A stretch of 49,147 nt of DNA from the NCBI RefSeq assembly GCF_000003815.2, contig NC_049985.1:17727898-17777044 (forward strand). Reading direction: 5' to 3'. This DNA is from Branchiostoma floridae (taxonomy: Eukaryota; Chordata; Leptocardii; Amphioxiformes; Branchiostomatidae). The translations under genes and the position numbers were made by a program. The notes below the pieces were generated by a model that made no database searches, had not been told where the DNA came from, and worked only from the letters and a program-made list of their open reading frames with translations. Shown here one piece after another: positions 1 through 10,900 of the stretch (the stretch's first letter is position 1; each line of letters starts with the position of its first letter).

Positions 1-559
1 GGGCTGTGTACCTAACATGCTTCAGGTCCCGACATGGACCTAGATAAGTTTTCCTGTTATGTTTCGGCTATACAAGTAGCCAACGGACATTTTATAAACA
101 GTGCCACCTGCTTATTTTATTTTATAAGCAACAAATTGCGATTTTATTATATAGAATTTAATGTTCTAATCTAAAACCCGAGTTTTTTTCTAATTTTCAA
201 GTGCTTAGTTGGCAAATTTGTTATCAGACAATATTTACTGTTTTGGTATCTATATTTAGTATATAAAATGTTTTCAATTGGATTTATTTTGTTCAGGTGT
301 CCTAGGTGTTCAGGTTCGGCGAATCTGTACATGAACAACCCTGCACCCTGAAGGTACAGCTACTTGGAACAGATCTCTACCTAGGTACACAGCCCCGTAC
401 TCAGGGTACCCTGGTGAGCCACTCGGCCTCCCGAAAGGGCCCGCTGAAAAGGGGGGTGGGGGTCTCAGATGTCAGTCGGCTGGTCCAAATTAAGCCCTCC
501 TCCGGGTTGGTTCGAGGCTCTGAGCTGCGTACAACAGTCGGACATTGGGCTCCAAAGTC
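1..559. other. Stretch with no recognised gene
   Basis: AT-rich up to about 290, then mixed composition. The open frames here run on into the downstream minisatellite and have no domain, signal peptide or splice context. I see no gene in it. Confidence 0.5.
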
Positions 560-1076
560 GGTCTGCTGTTCGCTGTGTCTCTTCTATCCCCTCCCTATCC
601 TCTCCCCTCCTCTGTCTGCTGCTTGTGTCTCTTCTATCCTCTACCCTCCTCTGTCTGCTGTTTGTGTCTCTTCTATCCCCTCCCTATCCTCAACCCTCCT
701 CTGTCTGCTGTTTGTGTCTCTTCTATCCTCTACCCTCCTCTGTCTGCTGTTCGTGTCTCTTCTATCCCCTCCCTATCCTCTACCCACCTCCGACCGATGT
801 TTGTGTCTCGTCTATCCCCTCTCTATCCCCTACCCATCTCTGACTGTTGTTTGTGTCTCGTCTGTCTCCTCTCTATCCCCTACCCACCTCTGACTGTTGT
901 TTGTGTCTCTTCTGTCTCCTCTCTATCCTCTACCCACCTCTGTCTGCTGTTTGTGTCTCTTCTATCTCCTCCCTATCCTCTACCCACCTCTGTCTGCTGT
1001 CTGTGTCTCTTCTATCTCCTACCAATCTCCGACCGATGTTTGTGTCTCGTTCTATCCCCTGTCTATCCCCTACCGA
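560..1076. repeat. Pyrimidine-rich minisatellite, ~37-50 bp units
   Basis: Tandem units built from CTGTCTGCTGTTTGTGTCTC followed by TTCTATCCCC and CTATCC/CTACCC blocks. Full units are about 50 bp and some are shortened to about 37 bp. The strong C/T strand asymmetry keeps all three forward frames open, so the long open frames are artefacts. The array runs straight into an assembly gap, so its true length is unknown. Confidence 0.9.
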
Positions 1077-1369
1077 NNNNNNNNNNNNNNNNNNNNNNNN
1101 NNNNNNNNNNNNNNNNNNNNNNNNNNNNNNNNNNNNNNNNNNNNNNNNNNNNNNNNNNNNNNNNNNNNNNNNNNNNNNNNNNNNNNNNNNNNNNNNNNNN
1201 NNNNNNNNNNNNNNNNNNNNNNNNNNNNNNNNNNNNNNNNNNNNNNNNNNNNNNNNNNNNNNNNNNNNNNNNNNNNNNNNNNNNNNNNNNNNNNNNNNNN
1301 NNNNNNNNNNNNNNNNNNNNNNNNNNNNNNNNNNNNNNNNNNNNNNNNNNNNNNNNNNNNNNNNNNNNN
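1077..1369. other. Assembly gap (N)
   Basis: 293 Ns between the pyrimidine minisatellite and a CA-rich microsatellite. It probably hides more simple repeat. Confidence 0.99.
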
Positions 1370-1453
1370 CACGCACACACATACAACGCACGCACAAACA
1401 CACACGTCACACACATGTGCACCGCACACACACACACACACACACATACACAA
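1370..1453. repeat. CA-rich microsatellite
   Basis: Imperfect (CA)n with interspersed CGCA and CACGT, directly after the gap. Confidence 0.9.
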
Positions 1454-1624
1454 ACGTCACACACAGGGCACCCGTGACACGCAGGGCACATATCACCATG
1501 TGTTTCCTTTTTGTATCTTTGTTTATTTGTTTGTTTGTTGTAAGAGCTTTGAGTCAAGCCGGGGGAGGACAACGACAAGCTGCTTCCCAGCTGATAGACC
1601 TGTGGCCAGGCGAGCCCTCGGGAG

Positions 1625-1693
1625 GACTAGTGACACACCAGGGTTGGACTAGTGACACACCAGGGTTGGACTAGTGACACACCAGGGTTGGAC
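1625..1693. repeat. 22-bp tandem repeat, three copies
   Basis: Three near-perfect head-to-tail copies of a 22-bp unit starting GACTAGTGACACACCAGG, at 1625, 1647 and 1669. Confidence 0.95.
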
Positions 1694-2500
1694 ACATGTT
1701 TGTTTTATCGCACCCAGGAGGGACTGAACCAAATCAGAGGGATCGAGTGACGCATTTTAACTTTTGAAATTTAAAATCTATATCTTTAATTTTTTATTCT
1801 GGATAGTTGAAACATGTCTTTAGTTTTTTTCTGTGTTTTATCCATTTTTCTCAATTCTGGCTTGATTGTTGCCAATATTTCAAAGTCTGTACTAGTTTGA
1901 CCTGCTTTTTTGCCCAGGTTTTCTTAATTCTTGAATTTTGTCGTTTTATATGTTCATCTGAATATTTGAAAAAAAAATATAATATAAGAATAATCCGAAC
2001 TCCCCGCCGTCCCAGTAGGTGGAATATTTCCTCCATTTTTCATTTCCTGGCCGGACTGTTACCGATATTGGAGAATTACACCATTTCTAGGTAGATAAAG
2101 GTATTCTTATATGAAAAATGTTACGAAAAAACGTCCCAGTAGGTTGAATTCCTCTCCGCTGTTCCCTTGTTGATCCGCCATTTTCCTGACTGAGGCCACG
2201 AGAGACTGAAGGCAGTTCGGCTTTCCGCTAAGTTTGGTCCATTTTTGTCAACATCTTTGAAATCATTTTGAACTACTTTACAAGTTATCACACTTTCGTA
2301 TGCCTGCAAAATAATTTGGTCACATTTTCTTCTAGGAATTACCTTTTATAATGACTTACCCCAGGAAAAGTCTGTTATATTTCAATGCTTTGTTAAGAAC
2401 CAACCTCTGAACAGCCTCTTGGCGCCTCTGAAGTGATAATGTACACGTAATTTATTAATATGCCATGCAAAGGTATTATTCTTTTTTCTCGCAGACCGAA
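1694..2500. other. Non-coding stretch with a small local duplication
   Basis: No gene recognised. The phrase CGTCCCAGTAGGT followed by a CCTC...CCATTTT stretch occurs near 2010 and again near 2132, suggesting a local duplication of roughly 120 bp. Confidence 0.4.
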
Positions 2501-2534
2501 ATGTACATTAGCATGAGCTTTCACGAAGTTGTCT

Positions 2535-3836
2535 GCACTGCTGAATATTACGGAATGAAGGAAACATCTGTACTTTTCTGTACGAGCCTTTATAATTACG
2601 CCTTTGTCTTTCCAAGACTCTGATTATAGATATGCTGTAAATATTGGTTTTGTGTACTAAGTAATAGCAGTATCCAAGTGTGATCTACGCAAAACTTTGT
2701 GCTGTCTAACATCTGTGTTTCCTTTCTGTGGGATTTTGTGGGATGAAAACTGACAAAAAGCTGGGCAGCCATACACTCACATTGGATGGATGCGCAGTTT
2801 CTAGATTATCCACTAGGTGTCATAAAAGTTGGGCAGCCGTTAGCTCTTAGCGGGTGCAGTTTTCTAATTGTCCACAAGCTTCTTTGTAAATAAAAACGTT
2901 ATAACCGGTAACGTGTGAGTTTGTTGTCTGTTTTAGCCTGATACGTTATGTGGTTAAGAATCTTGCTGCTGCTGTCCGTCAAGGGTCAGAAACGTCTTAC
3001 GCGAAACGCCATCAGTTTGGGTTGTGCCACTTTCTCTAACGTTGGTGCAGGAGTTGGACACGATGCGGAGAGCATCTGTTCGTATTATTTACACGTAGGC
3101 TGGTACATATTTCCTCTTTGTTGTTTTCTTTCATTTCAAGGACTCTAGGAAGCTTAGTTTCGTACATGTGTATACTCGTAAGGCTAACGTTGCATTTCCA
3201 CAAAGGGGCCGGCCGGGCAGCTTAGGGGAACGAAAGATACGATATAAAAAGCAACAAAAACACAAAATGTACCCAAAATTATTCAGCATCGCATGCCTTA
3301 TGCATATTTTTAGTTAGTGAAAGTCAGAAACTTTCATTTCTCGTGTCCGCAAACAGCCCAGCAGGGCCCCGGGTAGGAAATGTGACGTAGGCCTAGAGCC
3401 TAACGGAGATCTTAAAAATTGATAAAAACGTTCAACCTTTCTAAATCAAGTTACTGTTATATAGACTTACGTTTTGCTAGACTGATTTTTTGGTTCAGAT
3501 TTTACCTTATTTTTCTCCATGCATGAATTAAGATGAAACGATGACAATCCAAATACAACTCTTTATTCGGCGTGATACGTTGTTACTGCTAGATATTAAT
3601 TTGTAAAACTCAAACATATTTCATCTATTCGATAGTGTATTCAGTAGTGGCATGGTGTGAACAAAGATGCATTCCTTGGTTCCATTTGAATAAATGTACT
3701 CTAAGTAAAACAGCACAAACGTTCCAAAGTTACAAAATAATGACACATGAGTGTTACTTCTGTCTACTCAATTCTTTTGACCTTCCATGGTATATGAGGA
3801 CTGGACCTATAGCCGTACATTCTGTGCTGACAGTCC
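2535..3836. repeat. Segmental duplication copy A, upstream part
   Basis: Aligns by eye with 17905-19200 in the same orientation and order. Shared landmarks include CTGAATATTAC.GAATGAAGG, TATAACCGGTAACGTGTGAG, CGCCATCAGTTTGGGTTGTG and GGAAATGTGACGTAGGC. It leads into the 50-bp satellite, the 24-bp repeat field and LRR gene 1, the same order as in copy B. Many small indels and frame differences between the copies argue against coding function. Confidence 0.8.
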
Positions 3837-3839
3837 TTA

Positions 3840-5809
3840 AGGTGGGTTTACACCTGCGTATATTTTCATGCCGCATGAATTCCGTTTTGACATTTTTCGA
3901 CATTTTGACTAATTTCTTCAATACGCGGCCTCACGCACAAGTCGCACCTCTATCGCATCTGAATCGTCTTTAGAAAGTTTCACGTACGCAGGCAAACGAA
4001 AATATACGCCCAGTTCGTCTGATAGTTTTGGACATGCACAAAACTATCATTCGTACGCAGTTTGGTGCCCAAAACGTTAGGGATGCGCAATACAGTGGTC
4101 CCACGTCGGTCGATTGCGCTATGAAGACGCTACATGTTTGCGCTTTACACGCAGTAATACGCGGAAATCGCGGCAATGCGAGTACATAGCGTTCTTACAG
4201 CGCAGACACAACGCACCATGAGCGACCGTATAACGAATGCACATATAGATCACGATTTAGTACCGTGCGTTCTACGATCGCTTTGCGCATACTACGCGTA
4301 CTGATAGCGTGATCGACGCACACTCCAGATTTGGAATAAATACGAAGTTGCATCTGACTCCAGACAAAAAAAAATCATCTCAAGATGTATATAACTTTAT
4401 TGCACAACAATTGTACGAGGTACAAAGTATGGCATCTACATAACTACAGTGCTATAACATAACTTAAGGCTTATCTAACTAATACAGGAGTTGTAGTATG
4501 GGATAGGTTTCTGACATTCATTGGAGGCTTTTACAATCATTTGGGGAATTTCTAATGTCTAAACCTTCTTTGATATATTTTCCTATATCTGCCATGCAGG
4601 GATTGTCACATGTCATTATGTATTTGAATTTGCACTTCAGGTCCATTTGGATAAATCCTTGTGTACAAAATGACAGCCTTCTGTATAGAGAATTGCGTAT
4701 ATCGGAATATTTGGGACATACAACCATAAAGTGATATTCGTCTTCTATTAGCGCTGGACAGAATGGACAAATCCTCTGGTCGATAGGGATTTTTTGGAAT
4801 CTTCCGGTTTATGATGTCAGATCCAGGCCAGGACCGACGAATTTGTACCGGGGGCATGGAGAGATGGTCACAACTTGCAGGAAACCATGAATGTAACTGG
4901 TCCCAACAGAGCCTCCAGGGACGGGAAGATGTAGAGGAATCTGCTCAAGCACTGGGTCAATTTGTGTGACACACGTGCCATTTTGTGTAACAGATATTTG
5001 ACTTAATTTGCTGATAATGGCACTTTTTTGTGTGTAGAACCACATGATATAAAGGTGCAATATAGAGCCATATTACAACTTTGAAAGAGGGCGTAAGGTT
5101 TCATAATTGTTTAATTTACGGGTTTTAATAAAGATCTTGAATACGTTTTGTGGTGTTTATGGGTGTGATTTTTATAGTAGTTGAAATACTAAGATGATAG
5201 GGGAAATCATTAAGGACAAAGTGAAAACAAACACAATCTTAACAGTGCACATAACTTCTAAAGGTAAATGATGGCCCACATTACTGTAAAAGGACAGTGT
5301 CACTGCTTCACTGCTTCGCAAATGAATAAAAAAAACCTCTTCACTGTTTACTTGTCAATGTTCTACTTGCACTGCCTGTAAACAAAAGCATACGTAGTAC
5401 AATGGGTTCCTCTAACAAAAATACTCTATTGGCAATGCTCGCAAACAAAAGTATATGTAACACAAACTGTTCCTCTGACACACCTAAAATGCGTTTGGAA
5501 TGTAGTTAGCACCAGGTGCGTCAGACATGCGGTCGGTAGGCGTTGTGTGCGTCCGGAAAACGCCCAACATACGTACCCCATACGAATCTATTCGCAGTAC
5601 GGAAAATTTTGTTGCGCATTTCAGTTGCAATCATACGCATCTCATGCGAAATGAAAACGCTGAAGTCGTAATTCAAACGCCAGATGGGCTCGACATACAA
5701 TTTAATTTATTCCAAAAAAATCCAAATGTTGGGCGTTCGGCCGCGTATTGACAAAATTTCATGCGGAACTCACGCGCACTTGAAAATATACGCAGGTGTA
5801 AACCCACCT
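3840..5809. mobile_element. Harbinger-like DNA transposon (non-autonomous or decayed)
   Basis: 1970-bp element with perfect 29-bp terminal inverted repeats (3840-3868 and 5781-5809), starting AGGTGGGTTTACACCTGCGT, flanked by the target duplication TTA (3837-3839, 5810-5812). It splits the 50-bp satellite after its first unit. The homologous satellite in copy B is uninterrupted, which gives the empty site. The TTA target and GGG-rich end fit PIF/Harbinger. No transposase frame survives. A LINE 3' fragment is nested inside. Confidence 0.85.
4372..4890 (-). mobile_element. LINE 3' end (ORF2 C-terminus), nested in the transposon
   Basis: The minus strand encodes a truncated C-terminus of a non-LTR retrotransposon polyprotein. 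It has a QRICPFCPALIEDEYHF block (a CPFC...H zinc-knuckle-like motif), then VVCPKYSDIRNSLY, then IGKYIKEGLDIRN before a stop near 4518. The downstream 3' UTR carries TTGTGCAATAAAGTTATAT and ends in a short A-run (T-run on the minus strand). The same motif order occurs in the LINE end at 29755-30240. The 5' part is missing, so this is a 5'-truncated insertion. Confidence 0.75.
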
Positions 5810-5810
5810 T

Positions 5811-6352
5811 TAGTGTGTGAGGACTGGGCCTATAGCCGTACATTCTGTACTGACAGTCCTTAGTGTGTGAGGACTGGGCCTATAGCCGTACATTCTGTGC
5901 TGACAGTCCTTAGTGTGTGATGACTGGGCCTATAGCCGTACATTCTGTGCTGACAGTCCTTAGTGTGTGATGACTGGGCCTATAGCCGTACATTCTGTGC
6001 TGACAGTCCTTAGTGTGTGAGGACTGGGCCTATAGCCGTACATTCTATGCTGACAGTCCTCAGTGTGTGAGGACTGGACCTATAGCCGTACATTCTGTGC
6101 TGACAGTCCTTAGTATGTGAGGTCTGGACCTATAGCCGTACATTCTGTGCTGACAGTCCTTAGTGTTTGAGGACTGGGCCTATAGTCGTACATTCTGTGC
6201 TGACAGTCCTTAGTGTGTGAGGACTGGACCTATAGCCGTACATTCTGTGCTGTCAGTCCTTAGTGTGTGAGGACTGGGTCTATAGCCGTACATTCTGTGC
6301 TGACAGTCCTTAATGTGTGACGACTGGGCCTATAGCCGCGCATTCTGTGCTG
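5811..6352. repeat. 50-bp satellite, copy A (~11 units)
   Basis: Tandem 50-bp units, start GTGTGTGAGGACTGGGCCTA and end CTGACAGTCCTTA. One further unit (about 3795-3839) lies on the other side of the Harbinger-like insertion. Each unit carries AGGACTG near its start and CAGTCCT at its end, so every unit can fold into its own hairpin. Confidence 0.95.
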
Positions 6353-6589
6353 GTTTCAAATGCTCTTTGAAGCCTGTTAACAACGTTAACATCTAACGGT
6401 TGTCTGTTTTCTTTGTTCTGGGGTTGTTCTCTATAACATAAATCTAGAAGGATAAAGGGTTCTGTTGCTATTATCGTAAAGAACGTACAGTGTTCTGTTT
6501 CTATGAGCCTTAATCCCAAAGACTTCTATTTTATGCTCGTTAAGCTTCTATGATCGCCAAGAGATATGCTGCTATTGTCCTAAATGTTG

Positions 6590-6750
6590 CTATAATTTGT
6601 AACAGTTCTGTTGCTATGGGCGTAAAGAGTTCTGTTGCTATGGGGGTAAAGAGCTCTGATGCTATGATTCTAAACAGTCTTGTTGCCATGATACTAGAAA
6701 GTTCAGTTACTATGATCACAAAGAGTTCTGTTGCTATAATAGTCATATAA
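6590..6750. repeat. 24-bp repeat field, copy A (short)
   Basis: About six degenerate copies of the 24-bp motif GTTCTGTTGCTATGATCCTA + AAGA/AAGG. Larger fields of the same motif are at 16870-17170 and 20000-20800. Confidence 0.85.
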
Positions 6751-6759
6751 AACCATACA

Positions 6760-7685
6760 AGGCCAGGCACTGTGACTGCAAAGACGGACTCCTGAATACT
6801 TGGTCCGTGCAGGAACTTGCAATTCGCCATATATCACTTTCTACCACAAATGTAAAACCCTCAGCAAACCTACTATACTGTGCAATACTGAAATGTTACT
6901 GACTTACTACTGTAATCCAATTCCTTAGCTCTACTGTATATCCCCATAACACAAACACATCAGTACAGCTACACTGCCCAAACAACATCTGTTAAAAAAG
7001 CGTAATAATTGATGTTAAGGTTAAGGCCCTCACTCCAGAGTTTGTGTTTTTTTTTACTTTAGGTTCACCACAAAAAGAGCCTCTAAATGTTTGGGTTACT
7101 GTCCTGAAGTATCATTTCAGATGTTTGTTTACCATTGACTTAAAATGTTTAATCTAACGCACCCATCAGGGAAGTAATCCAGAGGAAGCTTGTTCCATAA
7201 CGATGTAGTTCAAGGTAAGAAGCTTTCAGGGTGGAACTTCTTCCCGAGAGGCATTAAACCGAGTAGGAAATCAGTTACATTGCAAACAACTATAAACATA
7301 GCAGATAACAAAACAACTTGAGTGTTGCACAAAACCACACACAGGATATAAGGAAAGCTGTAAGACGCTCCTTTAAAGGGACTGTGCTGTCATACATAGC
7401 ATGTTGGGTCCACTACAAGCAACTAAAGTTGTTCATAAATAAAGTTATTTGACAAGGGATAAATGAGGTCTATGTAGTCTAACAGCGTTGTGATGCATCT
7501 CATACAGAACATCTCTGGTTTCATATACATGGCACCATCTGGCTAAACATGCACGGGGGTATCCGCCTCATGACAGGGGAGAGGGTTCATCTTATCTTTA
7601 TTAAGTGTTTTCTGTCCGAGGAAACAAGAAAATTCACCTTAGTGTGTTGCCTTGGAGCGGCGTTTGCAGACATCTCATACAAACA
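6760..7685. other. 3' flank of LRR gene 1
   Basis: Part of it (about 6850-6960) aligns with 20870-20945 in copy B. About 7000-7680 has no counterpart there. No gene recognised. It probably holds the 3' UTR of LRR gene 1. Confidence 0.45.
7597..7602 (-). promoter_or_regulatory. Candidate polyadenylation signal for LRR gene 1
   Basis: AATAAA on the minus strand, about 385 bp downstream of the LRR gene 1 stop. It is a plausible signal on sequence alone, and the motif is common by chance in AT-rich DNA. Confidence 0.35.
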
Positions 7686-7689
7686 TCTT

Positions 7690-7987
7690 TTGGCTTCAGG
7701 GACAGGGTAGATGGTCTCATCATCAGCGATGGCCTGAGACTGGCCCTGCCCTGTCTGAATATGGCCGGACTCTGGTCACTATATAACAGCTACGGGGTTT
7801 GTGTTTGATTCATTGATGGCCTGAGACTGACACTGCTCTGTCTGATGATCATGGCCGCTGGTCACTACAACAGCTACGGTGTTTGTGCTGAATTCAGTTA
7901 TTGACTGAAACAGTCAAAGCCCTGTCTGGTTACACAGTCTATTTCTTCATACTTATGGTCATGGCCATGACCTGGTCACTATAGTGA
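7690..7987 (-). pseudogene. Decayed tail modules downstream of LRR gene 1
   Basis: The minus strand continues past the stop with relics of the cytoplasmic tail module in shifted frames. One reads GHGHDHKYEEID, one contains SQAINESNTNP, and one reads QTGQGQSQAIADDE. Frameshifts and stops separate them. The tail was therefore once longer, or this is the 3' end of an ancestral repeat array that now serves as 3' UTR. Confidence 0.7.
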
Positions 7988-10900
7988 CTATGGTTTTGTG
8001 TTGGATTCAGAGATGGCCTGAGACTGGCCTTCGACTTTGTACAGGGGACTTTGCATTGGGTCAATCTGCCCTGTGCCATACGATGGGTTTCTAGCTTCCA
8101 TGAAGGCCCAAGACTGGCCCAGACCTGTCTCGTTATGTTGGCTCATATCATTATACAAGTGATTATGACAACTGGTCTCTAAAGCAGATGTGGTGTTTGT
8201 GTTGTATTCAGTAATGTCATTAGACTGACCTACGGCTTTGTACATGGAACTTTGCTCTGAGGTAATCTGCCCTGTGCCATACGATGGATTTCTGGCTTCC
8301 ATGATAGCCTGAGACTGACCCTGCCCTGTGTGATCATGTTGGGGGTCTACATCTTCATACTCATGGGCATGGCCACTGGTCACTACAGCAGCTGTCTTGT
8401 GTGGGTTGTTGGATTCAGTGATGTTCTGAGACTGACCCTGGCCCTGCTCTGTCTGATATTGACCACTGGACATTGCTGTAGATGTTTGGCCCTTTGATAA
8501 TGCTCCCACACCCATATACATAGGGTTCGGATCTAAGGCAGCTACCAACTCGTGATGTGTCAGGTTTTCAACTTTCAGGGGTTGCGTGTTAGCATGAGAC
8601 TGCCCTTTCTGATTAGGTGTGGTGTTTGGGTTGGACTGGCCCTGCCCTCTCTCATTATCTTGGTCTACATCTTCATATTGCTGATCATGAACCCTGGTCA
8701 CTACAGTAGCTGTTGTGTTGGATTCAGTGATGACCTGAGACTGTCCCTGCCTTGTCTTATCATGACCACTGATCATTGCTGAAGATGTTTGGTCTTTTGC
8801 TGATGCTCCCACACCTACATACATGGGGTTTGGATCTAAGGCAGCTAGCACCTTTGATTGTGCTCCTGCACCTCTGTACATAAGGTTTGGGTTTAGGGCA
8901 GCTAGCACGTTATGTGACAGGTTGTCAGCGTTCAGAGGTCGGGGGTTAGCCTGAGACTGGCCTTGCCCTGTCTGATTATGTTGGTCTATATCTTCATACT
9001 GGTGATCCTTGCCACTGCTCACTACAGCAACTGACATGTTAGGAATAGGGGGTGAAGAAGAGTTTGCAGGGGGATTCTTGGTCCTCCTCTTGCACCAGAT
9101 TGTGAGAATGATGGTGCCGATCAGAGCAATGCCAGCTATTGAACCACAGACAGAGCCAATGATAGCAGGTATGGGAAAACCGGGGACAGATTCTTTGGAA
9201 GTGTTGCTTTCCAGTTTTTCTGAAGTGGTTTGAAGGGTTGGACTTTCTGTCGCTCCAGTTTTGCCTCTTTTACCTTTAAGATCTGCTGTTGTGCTGTTGT
9301 AATAGTCATTAGATGTTATTTGGGTATCAGCATGGGGACGTTTGGTTTCCGGCTTGTCTGAAGTGGTTTGAAGGGTTGGACTTTCTGTCGCTCCAGTTTT
9401 GCCTCTTTTACCTTTAAGATCTGCTGTTGTGCTGTTGTAATAGTCATTAGATGTTATTTGGGTATCAGCATGGGGACGTTTGGTTTCCGGCTTGTCTGAA
9501 GTGGTTTGAAGGGTTGGACTTTCTGTCGCTCCAGTTTTGCCTCTTTTACCTTTAAGATCTGCTGTTGTGCTGTTGTAATAGTCATTAGATGTTATTTGGG
9601 TATCAGCATGGGAACGTTTAGTTTCCGACTTGTCTGAAGTGGTTTTAACGGTTGAACTTATTATTACTGTGGTTTTGGCTCTTTTTTCTGCAGGACCTAC
9701 TGTTGAGCCTGCTGCTGTCCAATTGTGATAGTTTATAGAAGTTTCTCGGGTATCAGCATGGAAACTGTTGCTTTTAAGGGGTGAAGCTATTGTCGGTCTT
9801 GTTTTGTTTTTCTTGTTTTTGACTGTGGAGCCGGCTGTTGTGTCTTTGTAAGAATTGTTAAACTTTAAGGTTACTTGAACATCAACAGACAGTGCTGATG
9901 TGGTTGTCTCTGGACATACCAAATCTCCAGGACTGACATCTGAAAGCTTCTGTCCCCGTAAGTTAGCGGGTTCGGCACATGTTATCTGGTCTTTAAATGA
10001 AGGAAATTCAGTCGAATCTAGCCTGAAGGGAACCATCTTACAGTCACACTGCCAGGGGTTCCCGTCAAGTTTTATGTCTAGATTAGAGGGCAACAAGCTG
10101 AAAGCTAAAGGGGCAATGGCAGACATCTTGTTGTTCGTAAGGTACAACTTTTGTAGCTGGGGTAGATTTGCAGATATACCTGGCTTAATCGTTGTTATTT
10201 GGTTGTAGTGTAGGTACAACTTTTGTAGCTGGGGTAGATTTGCAAATATACCTGGCTTAATCGTTGTTATTTGGTTGTAGTGTAGGTTCAACTCTTGTAG
10301 CTGGGGTAGATTTGCAAATATACCTGGCTTAATCGTTGTTATCTGGTTGTTGTCCAGCCACAACTCTCGTAGCCCTGGTAGATTTGCAAATGCACCTGGC
10401 TGAATCATTGTTATTTGGTTGTAGTTTAGGTACAACTCTCGTAGCCGTGTAAGATTTACAAATGTACCTTTCTGAATCAATGTTATCTTGTTGCTGCCCA
10501 GGTACAACTGTTGTAGCAAGGTAAAGTTTGCAAATGCACCCGGCGGAATCAATGTTATCTGGTTGTTGGTCAGGTCCAATTGCAACTCTTGTAGCTGGGC
10601 CAAATTTACAAATGTACCTTCCTGAATCAATGTTATCTGGTTGCCCCCCAAGTACAACTTTTCTAACCAGGGTAGATTTGCAAATATACCTGGATTAATC
10701 GGTGTTATCTTGTTTTTGGAAAGCCACAACTGTCGTAGCCCGGGTAGATTTGCAAATGCATCTGGCTGAATCTTTGTTATCTGGTTGTGCTGTAGGTTCA
10801 ACTTTTGTAGCTGGGGTAGATTTACAAAAGCACCGTTCTGAAGCATTGTTATCTTGTTTTCGGCCAGGCGCAACACTTGTAGCAAGGTGAAGTTTGCAAA

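Noticed and set aside
306-893. Overlapping long frames in the pyrimidine minisatellite
   Set aside because: All three forward frames are open because of base composition, and several continue through Ns.
2948-3148. Small protein conserved between 2948-3148 and 18322-18546
   Set aside because: Similarity is explained by the segmental duplication. Starts, ends and part of the frame differ, and substitutions do not favour silent positions by eye.
5811-6352. CRISPR-like array
   Set aside because: Units are contiguous 50-bp repeats without unique spacers, in a eukaryotic context.
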